A DNA stretch of 64,000 bases from Schistosoma haematobium (taxonomy: Eukaryota; Platyhelminthes; Trematoda; Strigeidida; Schistosomatidae), in the NCBI RefSeq assembly GCF_000699445.3, contig NC_067197.1, positions 7,012,152 to 7,076,151 on the forward strand, in the 5' to 3' direction. The position numbers and the translations under genes are program-made. Below the pieces are notes generated by a model that did not search any database, was not told the origin of the DNA, and was given only the letters and a program-made list of their open reading frames with translations. Positions 12,179 through 20,370 of the stretch are shown one piece after another. The first letter of the stretch is position 1. Every line of letters begins with the position of its first letter.

Positions 12179-12740
12179 CATATCACTCTGAATAATTCAA
12201 TACAAATTTCTTGAAATGAATAATAGAGAATTAAAATTATCAAAGGAAATAAAAACAATTCTGTCACTACAACCGTATTTAATCATACTAAATTGTTGAT
12301 TTTGTGGTTTGATTATGAATGATTGAATTCATTAAGAAAAAATTGAAACTATGGATATAATTTAAATAAAAATCTGATTGGATACATGTAATGATTGTGA
12401 AAGTGATATTATTTATACGATATAAGTTGTTATGTTACTGGGAAATAAAGACGAGAATTTAAAAAATGACAATCGATAGATAAATGTATGTTGTCTAGGT
12501 GATTGTGGCAATCAATAATTGGAGATATTAAGCGATATGGCTCAGTATTGTTCATAATGAAGGAAGTGTATTCATCCTTCGTCTTCTCTTGAATAATTTT
12601 CTGGTTAGCGTGTATTTTAGCTAGTTAGTTTTCTATGGGATGTGGTCGTTAACCCCATGCTCAACCCTCCTCCTTTATCCGGGCTTGGGACCGGAAGTAG
12701 CCCCAAAGCGGCTCCGAGTGGAGTTTTTCTCTTGGATACC
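12179..12740. other. Mostly featureless, with a GC-richer patch
   Basis: To about 12600 nothing is recognised. Positions 12640-12735 are a GC-richer patch (CTTGGGACCGGAAGTAGCCC) unlike its surroundings and probably a fragment of another dispersed repeat; no second copy was found here. Confidence 0.4.
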
Positions 12741-12749
12741 GAGTTTAAA

Positions 12750-13262
12750 AATTTATTTATTTAAACACATAAATATTGATACAAGGAGAAACCACATTAA
12801 TCATTCGATTTGTGTGAGGATTGGGATACTGCCAGGGTGCCCAGACCGAAGCACGTGGTTTACTTATGGCACCACACTCGGAGCATTCGACATAAAGGTC
12901 TGATCCACATGGCAGTGGAGCAACGTAAGGAGATCCAGTCACATGGTAACCGGTGAACAACAATAGGTTCATAGTCCATTTGTTCTATCAGGATTCTGGA
13001 GCCCATGTGCACCATTAGTTTGGAATCAGGGTTTTTCAACTCCCCTACATGGACCCTCCGTGTTCACCAACCCATTTAAAGTGTCGGATATTCGCCTTTC
13101 GTCCTCTCAGTTTCGTAAACAACAGTAATGTCGTGAGAAGGTAGTGAGTAAGACTTCCCTGGTAGTGGTTGTATGCACGTGGCCAATTGAAAGCATTTCG
13201 AGGGGAAGAGTTGACTGTTACACTCTTGTCCGTACCAGGGCATTGGGAGGCAGTTGAAAAAT
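12750..13262 (-). repeat. Dispersed retroposon R1, minus copy
   Basis: On the plus strand it opens with TTTATTTATTTAAACACATAAATATTG, the complement of an (AAAT)n tail. It runs colinear, in reverse, with the copy at 27380-27919; shared blocks include CCAGGGTGCCC, CACATGG, ATGGACCCTCCG and ACCAGGGCATT. No coding potential. AAAAATT flanks both ends and may be a short target duplication. Confidence 0.65.
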
Positions 13263-13329
13263 TACTTTCATAAAACCCTTTTGGTGAACTTATTTTTTCT
13301 AGAATTATATTTTATATGTATATCTTTTT

Positions 13330-13610
13330 ACTGCCACTGATAATGTAGTGAACGACAACAAAGGCGAGGACAAACAAAGACATCAGAATACAACATTACA
13401 GAATAACTTAGTAAAATCTAAGAACCATACAGCACATACTTCATTTGCAAGATATTCACCAACTGTATCAGACTTTGTTGTTCCTTTATTTTCATATTAG
13501 CTAATCTATGTTCTCGTTCTCTTCCCTTCAATGTTCCGAACCTTCTGCCTCTAGGCATTTCACTGTCGATTGATGATAGATACTACTTATATCTATCGAC
13601 ATCACAATAT
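13330..13610 (+). repeat. Dispersed repeat R2, plus copy
   Basis: It begins TGTAGTGAACGACAACAAAG and shares with 15005-15300 the blocks AATCTAAGAACCATACAG and TACTACTTATAT. It ends in a partial palindrome (ACTACTTATATCTATCGACAT). No ORF of note. Confidence 0.6.
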
Positions 13611-14166
13611 TACTAATATTAATATATTGAGAATCATATAAATAACGTCATCTCGTTCTATTGATGTAATATGAATAATCAAACCGATTTACGTATGTGC
13701 AAATTTCTATATTACTTATTATTGAATAACTAATTGTAATGTGGATCATTAATTTACTTTTTTGATGAATACAACAACAAAAAACATTCCTATCTCAAAA
13801 ATACTCTAATCATATCCCTTAGGTATACACAATCGTACATCAAAAAAGAAATGTCAAATTAGTAATAAATAGATAATCAGTGGTATGTCATTTTCATTCT
13901 TACACTTCAGATGATAACATATTTCGTAACATTAACCGTTTTCCAATGACCTGATATCTATTAGGGTTAATATTAATTCACAGACTAATTGATCAATGCT
14001 AATTTTCCAGAATTTTCGTACACATAGTTCCATTTATTATCTTGAAGAGAGTAAAAAAAAGATTGATGTAGAATAAGATGAATTCATAATTTTGAATGGA
14101 ATTGAATGGTTGCTATTAATCCGTTCTTAGTTACTGCATTAAAAATCCAACTGTAATTTGTTAACT
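13611..14166. other. AT-rich stretch, nothing recognised
   Basis: No supported gene or repeat. Confidence 0.45.
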
Positions 14167-14270
14167 GGAAAGGATTGCCCAGCACAGGGTTGGATGGAGA
14201 ATGCTGGTGAGTAGCCTATGCTCCTTCTCGAGGAGTAACAGGCGTAAGTAAGTAAGTAAGTAAGTAAGTA
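14167..14270 (+). mobile_element. 3' end fragment of RTE (SR2-like) element
   Basis: GAAAGGATTGCCCAG, GGATGGAGAATGCTGG and GAGGAGTAACAGGCG are followed by a tetranucleotide tail (AGTA)n at 14244-14270. This is the same 3' terminus as the 29425 element, in the opposite orientation, truncated to about 100 bp. Confidence 0.8.
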
Positions 14271-14600
14271 TGGTTTCCATTCATTAATTCGATGTTCTAG
14301 AACTTCCTTTCCCATACTATTTATCTGGAATAAAACTTTTTATGGTCTTATTAAGTCTATTGGAATCTTCACTGTATCATGATAAACATATTCATTTCTT
14401 ATCACCTTCGTATTTTTCAGTATGTCAATATTTAGGATGAGTTTGATATTAAAATATTATAGATTGTTAGCAATTGGTGAGAACTTAAAGAAAGATAATG
14501 AATTCATATTATTCTGCACAAATCATTGGTTCTACTCCCTTCAAGCATTCTACTAATTCTTGTTATTTTCAGCTATAATCATGTTTAATAGTGAAATAAA

Positions 14601-14954
14601 TGTTATCCATTATTTTCATAGTTTCATCCACGAGTCGATCTAAGCTAGACGACCATGGAAAATCTAGAAGCACTGGGGGGCCGTTTCGTCCTAATGTGGG
14701 ACTCATCAGCAGTACTCAGTGATCTAGAGGTTAAGCGTTTGCTTGCGTTACCAAAGGCCCTGGGTTCAAGTCCCACGTGCAGGATCGTGGATGTGCAATA
14801 CTGTGGAGCCCAATACTAAAACGAAACTGCCATCCAGTACTTTCAGATTTTCAATGGTGGCTCAGCTTAGATCGATTCGTAAATTAAACAGTGAAAATAC
14901 TGCAATCTCCAAAACCCCCGACCCACACACAAACACTATTGTTATCCATTATTT
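14601..14954. mobile_element. Short foldback element F2 with 15-bp target duplication
   Basis: TGTTATCCATTATTT lies at 14601-14615 and 14940-14954, framing 324 bp. The left part (14616-14709) is a minus-oriented hammerhead end and the rest is a plus-oriented tRNA/hammerhead arm. The core is absent: the arms are joined at CAGT inside hammerhead stem I. The left hammerhead keeps a perfect CTGATGA core, stem II and GAAA, but its cleavage triplet GTC has become CCC. The right one is badly decayed. Confidence 0.8.
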
Positions 14955-15004
14955 AATGATATAAATAATGACTAGGATAAGCACTATCTTGTGAATTGTT
15001 AGTA

Positions 15005-15300
15005 TTGTAGTGAACAAGAACACAAGTCAGGACTAATTGAATGTATTCAAACAAGAAAATACAGAATATCTCACTAAAATCTGAGAACCATACAGTAAAT
15101 AACTTATTTGCAAAATATCAATCAGTTGTCTCAAACTTGACTGTTCCGTCTACGAATGTCAATTCATCTTCTCAGATTTCAATTGTTCCTGCATTTTCAT
15201 ACCGTTCCCGTTCTTTCCTTCTCGATTTTCTACTGAAATACATTCTACACTTGACCATCGTTATATACTACTTATATGAATATAAGTAGCTCACATCACA
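15005..15300 (+). repeat. Dispersed repeat R2, plus copy
   Basis: It shares GTAGTGAAC, AAAATCTGAGAACCATACAG and the palindromic end TACTACTTATATGAATATAAGTAG (15270-15290 region) with the other R2 copies. The 82-codon ORF inside it is not conserved in length among copies and is not believed. Confidence 0.6.
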
Positions 15301-15553
15301 GTAATAATGCTTATTCTAAGTTCATTAATTGACTGACTAGATTAGTAATTTGGGTAAAACTCTATTTTACGGACGACCTTTGAACGTATTTTTAAGTGAC
15401 CTTGAGGACATTAGCCAATCAGAATAGAGTTAGTATAAAGTAAAAATAAATTATAAAAAACTCATGAATTACAGCGGATATTCTTCTTTTACATGATTTA
15501 AAAACTTGTTAAGGATAGATAAAGGCTCAGATGTCCTGAAACCGTAGTGCATA

Positions 15554-15606
15554 GGGTTTGTGTCTAGGGTTTAGGGTTAAGGTTTAGGGTTAGGGTTCAC
15601 AAACCC
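15554..15606. repeat. Interstitial telomere-like repeats framed by inverted repeat
   Basis: Irregular TTTAGGG/TTAGGG units fill about 15563-15597. They are bracketed by GGGTTTGTG (15554-15562) and its exact complement CACAAACCC (15598-15606). The block lies inside the Merlin element, next to the broken end of the transposase. Confidence 0.75.
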
Positions 15607-15950
15607 AAGTCTATGGAGGCATCTATACGCTTTCCAGTCATCGGTATATATCGTACTGCCAGGCTGCACGTACTGTAACATCTGCAAAAGCCACGGCCAA
15701 TGTTACTGGTGACTTTATAATCCAATTTGCAACAATTATCATGATTTGCCATAGTCTGAGTCGTGATCGAGCGAAGAAAGTGCCAGTTTGTGCAGATTTT
15801 TTCCTCCAACATATAGAACAACTGAACACAATCTCGTCACGGTAGTCTGCACATCGTGCTGCAGTCATTTGATTGCCACAGTCACAGATACAGGAACTTC
15901 TTAATAGTCTCATCTGTTGTAGTCGCTCAACAATCACCTCTTCTCTAAAA
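15600..15950 (-). pseudogene. Merlin transposase N-terminal fragment
   Basis: The minus-strand ORF (15937-15638) carries the Cys-pair region and helix of IS1016/Merlin transposases: CICDCGNQM, FSCSICWRKKSAQTGTFFA, then a hydrophobic RLRLWQIMIIVANWI. The catalytic DDE part is missing. The reading frame runs into a telomere-like repeat block at 15606-15554. It cannot encode an active transposase. Confidence 0.65.
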
Positions 15951-16066
15951 TCTGCTGTAAAACCATCAAATGTGAGGATCTCGCATTGAACTTAGCGCCG
16001 TGAACTTGAAATTCCTTCAACGCTTCTGATTGGATCGTCCATAAATTAGAGTCCTACCGTAATTTG

Positions 16067-16616
16067 ATATAATTGAGCATGTTAATTACATGTATAGATA
16101 TATATATGCAAAGATTATTTAATCAAATTAATGAATTCTTGTTATATTATGCAAATTTACTTATAAAGAATTACATTTGACCAATATTAATCAGATGCTG
16201 GATAGAGAGTCTATTTCTTTCATTCAATTGGTCAGATCTCATTAAATTAGGCTTTAAAAAGAAATATTATACTGATAAATTGTTTAGAATGTTATTTCAT
16301 TTTATAGTCTAGAAAGTATGTAACAGAATATATTAAAAGCATTTTCTAGTTCATTTATATATGCGTGTATGGATGGATGGATGGATGCTAACTAATGACT
16401 AACTTTGGGAGGTTATTATACAGTTTTAGTGAGAAACTATGGGAAATGTTTTATGACCATGTTGTGAGTGAGATAAATTTCATCAGTGGCTATAGAAACG
16501 ACGGTCAAACAATATCACAAATTAGAAACATAAACCTTTATTTGTTAGGTTGGTGATCTGAAGGTTAAGAGCTTCATAGAAAACCTGACGGTTCTGGAAG
16601 GAAACAGTCATTTGGT
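16067..16616. other. Non-coding stretch with microsatellite and repeat scrap
   Basis: A (GGAT)n run lies at 16369-16387. Positions 16555-16616 hold a small tRNA-like repeat scrap (GGTGATCTGAAGGTTAAGAGC) just outside the F3 target duplication. Nothing else recognised. Confidence 0.45.
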
Positions 16617-16683
16617 GTTTCCTGATTTTTGATTGAGATCATGAACCGATTAATGTTAGACCATCACAATTGAAAACCTGGAA

Positions 16684-16729
16684 GCACTGGACGGCCGTTT
16701 CGTCCTATTGTGGGACTCCTCAGCAGTGC
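16684..16729 (-). ncRNA. Minimal type I hammerhead ribozyme, left arm of F3
   Basis: On the minus strand this is base-for-base the same 46-nt motif as at 17163-17208: 6-bp stem I, CTGAGGA, 4-bp stem II, GAAA, two-pair stem III, GTC. The predicted cut lies between 16690 and 16689. The one nearby arm difference falls in the base just 5' of stem I. Confidence 0.8.
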
Positions 16730-17162
16730 ACATCCACGATTCCGCGAGCGGGATTCGAACCCAGGGCCTTCGGTCTCGCGCGCGAACGCTTAACCAACTG
16801 GACCACTGACCCGGCATCCAATGGTGACAGTTTCTAACATCAACCAATCCACGAAATTGCGCGACCAACTTCCGTTGTACTGAGGTAGATACCTATCTCT
16901 ACCCGACAAGGATTAGCTCCACTGGTCACGGCTTCTCACTAGAACTCCGAGAATTCCCTCACGAAGCTAGTCACTAGTGAGCACATGTTGATTACTAGTA
17001 TAGGGATTGTGGAGATTATTAAGTTGGTCGCGCAATTTCGTGGATTGGTTGATGTTAGAAACTGTCACCATTGGATGCCGGGTCAGTGGTCCAGTTGGTT
17101 AAGCGTTCGCGCGCGAGACCGAGGGCCCTGGGTTCGAATCCCGCTCGCGGAATCGTGGATGC

Positions 17163-17208
17163 GCACTGCTGAGGAGTCCCACAATAGGACGAAACGGCCG
17201 TCCAGTGC
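17163..17208 (+). ncRNA. Minimal type I hammerhead ribozyme, right arm of F3
   Basis: Stem I GCACTG (17163-17168) pairs perfectly with CAGTGC (17203-17208). The core CTGAGGA (17169-17175) fits CUGANGA. Stem II is GTCC/GGAC (17176-17179 with 17187-17190). GAAA follows at 17191-17194. Stem III is two pairs (A-U, C-G) closed by GGCC. The predicted cut follows GTC, after 17202. All invariant core residues are present. Such short-stem-III hammerheads are known in schistosome Sm-alpha repeats and act best as dimers. Confidence 0.8.
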
Positions 17209-17306
17209 TTCCAGGTTTTCAATTGTGATGGTCTAACATTAATCGGTTCATGATCTCAATCAAAAACTTAATAATCTCCACAACCCATATACTAGTTTCC
17301 TGATTT

Positions 17307-17639
17307 GTCAGGGCTTTTTAAACAAAATCAATTCATTATATGAAACTTCAGGTGATAATAATCATAACAAACAATAGACCCAAAAGGAACAATAATTCCA
17401 CATGATGTATAGTTTTTCTCAACTATTGTCTTGCCTACAACTGACCTTATATTGATTGATCACTGTGTAGCAGATAATATTATTTTCATCTAGTTATTAG
17501 TGCCGACGGAATTCCAGGGTTTTTTGGTGAAAAATTCCAACACCTTACGTAACATAGCGCACATGGTGTTAAGTCATCCAGACTGATAGCCATATTGGAA
17601 CTTGATCGACAAATATGATATTGGTCACTATTTAGTGAT
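17307..17639. other. Nothing recognised
   Basis: AT-rich DNA without ORF, repeat boundary or RNA gene. Confidence 0.4.
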
Positions 17640-17800
17640 CTGTATCTCAGTCCTACACGTGGTTAATCAAAGCCAGTCTCAGATTTTTAATCTATGATAT
17701 ACGGGTTTGAATCCCACAGTGTTCATCAGTAATTTTGAGACTGAAGGTACTCTTGTTGGTGAGTACCAAATAGCACGGAATCGAAGTATTGAGTATTATG
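17640..17800 (+). repeat. tRNA-like repeat of a third family
   Basis: GGGTTTGAATCCCAC (17703 onward) is a good Pol III B-box-like motif. It is followed by TTGAGACTGAAGGTACTC and GAGTACCAAATAGCACG, which recur near 56780-56850. No hammerhead is visible. Confidence 0.5.
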
Positions 17801-18354
17801 ACGACTAGCTCTAACAACCTGACATATAACTGCCTTTTACACTGTCGATGGTGACTAACTATGTACTCATCATTTTTTTATCTAAACTAAACTGTAAATT
17901 GTGAGAATAATATTCGGTTTAATGATATCTTACTGCTTTTATCATTTAGATGAGTGAATTAGTGTTAAAATACTCAATCTACAACCAACAGGTCACACAC
18001 TCGAACCCCCTCCCCTTCATTTACTTTCTTCTGAGCAAGCGATTAGAACCATTAGCCTTTATACACAAACAATATGAGTCAAAACAGAATACATAAGTTT
18101 ACTCATTGTAAATGAGTAACATTCTTTCTATTCTAATTAAAAGAAAATCTATTCATGACTTTCATTGTACGTAATTTTTATAAGCATTTAATAAACTATA
18201 CATTAATTCTTAAGTAATTTTAGTAGTATTAAGACAATGATCGACTTAACCAACTCACCATTGTTAAAATGTGTTATGAAACAGTTGAAGACAAAATCTT
18301 TGTTTTATAATAAGTGGATGAATTCAATCGGTAGGAACCCCTTGATATGTATTA
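17801..18354. other. Nothing recognised
   Basis: AT-rich DNA. The 71-codon ORF at 18237 runs into an R1 fragment and has no motif. Confidence 0.4.
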
Positions 18355-18560
18355 CGTGTTTTAATTTTATTTATTTATTCAAACATATAAATGTTGGTAC
18401 AATGGGGCACCGAATACATATGTGCCACACAAGTCACTTGATTTGTGTGTGAACTATGATGCTGCCAGGGTGCCCAGACAGAAGCAGGTGGTTTTCTTAG
18501 GGGACCACACCCGGAGCTTTCGACGTCAGGAGATCCAGTCCCATGTTAGCCCGTGAACAA
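18355..18560 (-). repeat. R1 retroposon fragment
   Basis: TTTTATTTATTTATTCAAAC (tail complement) is followed by TGTTGGTACAATGGGGCACC, GCTGCCAGGGTGCCCAGAC and GGAGATCCAGTCCCATG, matching the tail-proximal 200 bp of the other R1 copies. Confidence 0.65.
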
Positions 18561-19085
18561 TAATATCTTCTAATACTATATTGAATCTCCAGAGTTCAAA
18601 ACCCATAACAAACATCAGTTCCCTAAAAATTGCAGATATATCTTGCAAACAGTTTTCGATTAGCACAAATAAAACCAATGTGAAACAGGGTTACTTGTCA
18701 AACACCTTCAACTATATATTTTCAAAATAAATTCGATTAAAATATCGAGTCACTTAATTTGATGACTACATGGTGACGTGACCAATAGAAGGTAATTAGT
18801 ATTATAATTAAGACAGCATAAAATTAATCACCATTAGGTATTCAGTGAATATTAATAATAAAACCTGTGTAGTGAGAAGATAGCAATATCTATCATCAAA
18901 TATACAGATTACATGTATTAAAAAAAAAGATGTTTCATGTTTTATGGTAAAATACAATAACTTAGAATGATCCACGTACATGGTAACATCTTTACAGTTA
19001 ACATCCATATACTTGAACTAAAGACTAGTTTGTTGTTTTTCTTTAAAAAACAATTTTTAGAAGAACAGAGAAAGACTAAAATAAC
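18561..19085. other. Nothing recognised
   Basis: AT-rich DNA without supported features. Confidence 0.4.
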
Positions 19086-19227
19086 TTTTGGTGGAGTTTT
19101 TTTCTCTGAGCTAGATGGTTTGGTCGTGGAGCTTTCATCGTTCTTCTGAACAACATCATCAACACAAACTTCAGGTGAAAGCTCCATGACCAAACCATAC
19201 ACCTTAGAGAACAAAACTTCACCAAAA
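19086..19227. repeat. Imperfect inverted repeat, 54-bp arms
   Basis: The arm 19086-19139 (TTTTGGTGGAG ... GGTTTGGTCGTGGAGCTTTC) matches the complement of 19174-19227 at most positions, with a 34-bp loop. ORFs on both strands here are by-products of the palindrome. Confidence 0.6.
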
Positions 19228-19599
19228 TCATTCACCTGAGCTACAAATCTTCTCCATCAACTAAAATTACTTCTTTTTCTTTCATGTTTCTTTTATTTGT
19301 CCAGTTGTTTAAATTTGTATTTTATGTTAACACATGGGGTCAGAATATGTGAATGTTTTTATCTGGATTGTATAAATATTGAACTTATCAACAACTATCT
19401 AATGATAATTAACTGAAAATAAAACTTATTTTAAATAGTACGTAATTAAATAGGAATTTGTGTAAAACTTGATCGTTTTCTTTTGTTATCCATATAAGTG
19501 ATGTGTAGGGGTAAAGATAATATTCAAAGACAGATTTTTATCAACTAAGCGACTAACTATATTGAAAATTAACATAATTCACACCATTGCACAAGCAGG
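19228..19599. other. Nothing recognised
   Basis: AT-rich DNA without supported features. Confidence 0.4.
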
Positions 19600-19775
19600 T
19601 GGCTATCAGGGCTCAGTAGCTAAGTGGAGAACGCGATGGCATTTGAAGTGAACGGTACTGTGTTCGAGTCCTAGAGAGTGAACATCAACTCTGAGATGCA
19701 GGTCCATCCAGATGACGGGTCCCAAATAGGACGAAGTGAGGCGCGTCCTGGATTTCACTGCTGGCCACTATTCAT
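19600..19775 (+). repeat. Sm-alpha-like tRNA/hammerhead SINE
   Basis: GGGCTCAGTAGCTAAGTGGAG and the B-box-like GTTCGAGTCC are followed by a hammerhead-like block. Stem I is ATCCAG/CTGGAT, stem II and loop are GTCCCAAATAGGAC. The core has drifted (ATGACGG for CTGATGA) and GAAG replaces GAAA, so self-cleavage is unlikely. The CAAATA loop matches the published Sm-alpha hammerhead type. Confidence 0.7.
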
Positions 19776-20074
19776 CTTAGCTTCAAAAGTTTGTGACTGA
19801 AGGCTATATAGATGCAATACCCACAGGATGCACATATACCAACATGAGATTAATCAATTTCAGTCCTAAATAACAATCAGAAGATACAAGCAAAACAACA
19901 CCAAGTGAATTTATAATTCATAGTTGGTCTGATGAATATGTATAACGATGAAGATAAATAAATCTGTAAATTGCGAAAAATAAGTATTATAAATGCAATG
20001 AATCAAGCATAGCACCTATGACAATTTTTCTCAAAAAATCTCATAATTGATAACTATATATGAAGGTTATATCA

Positions 20075-20370
20075 TAGATAGATGTTGGCTAGATAGCCAC
20101 TGCAAACTAGAAATCAATAGACAGCTTTTTCGTCTTAATATGAGACTCAGCAGTAGCCATCTACAACTCCGTCAGAGATCGAACCCACGGCCTTCATGTC
20201 TCGTAGCGCGTTTTTAACCTTCAGATCATTGAGTTCTCACTCAATAGCTTACGTTTCCCACTTCAATCAATTCACGATATTGTTCAATCATCTTCCACTG
20301 TCATTGGTGGGTAACTGACACCACTAAAATCGTCAGATTTCAACCACCAACGTTGTAGGGGAGTTTGATT
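20075..20370 (-). repeat. Foldback repeat, single minus arm plus core
   Basis: The minus-oriented hammerhead relic (TTTTTCGTC ... ACTCAGCAGTAGCC, 20130-20165), degraded tRNA-like boxes and the CACGATATTGTTCAATCA block lead into a core like that at 63690-63780. The right arm is absent. Confidence 0.55.

Larger units (their letters stand above)
15345..16066. mobile_element. Merlin-type DNA transposon, internally deleted, with target duplication
   Basis: GTAATTTG is duplicated at 15345-15352 and 16059-16066. The 706-bp element between has terminal inverted repeats of about 26 bp, GGTAAAACTCTATTTTACGG on the left and GGTAGGACTCTAATTTATGG on the right (read inward). An 8-bp duplication and these termini fit the Merlin/IS1016 superfamily, known from schistosomes. 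It keeps only part of a transposase and is non-autonomous. Confidence 0.8.
16617..17306. mobile_element. Composite foldback element F3 with 12-bp target duplication
   Basis: GTTTCCTGATTT is duplicated exactly at 16617-16628 and 17295-17306. Inside, a 243-bp arm (16629-16871) and its inverse (17021-17263) differ at two positions only. They are separated by a 149-bp spacer holding the core shared with F1 (in opposite orientation) and with 3540-3740. Each arm has a tRNA-like part (CAGTGGTCCAGTTGG, B box GGGTTCGAATCCC) and an intact hammerhead. An extra stretch (about 16996-17020) is the inverted complement of the right terminus (ACAACCCATATACTAGT). Confidence 0.85.

Noticed and set aside
17078..17155. 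Genuine tRNA gene at the B-box sequences
   Set aside because: The A and B boxes are good but no complete cloverleaf with acceptor stem and CCA-side pairing can be drawn, and the sequence is repeated as part of a SINE-like element.
16656..17236. Two near-identical 70-83 codon proteins on opposite strands
   Set aside because: They are translations of the tRNA/hammerhead arms of F3; the similarity comes from the inverted repeat, and similar ORFs in other copies are broken.
18942..19235. 97-codon minus ORF as a gene
   Set aside because: Half of it lies on one arm of an inverted repeat and the opposite strand is open too; no splice or domain support.
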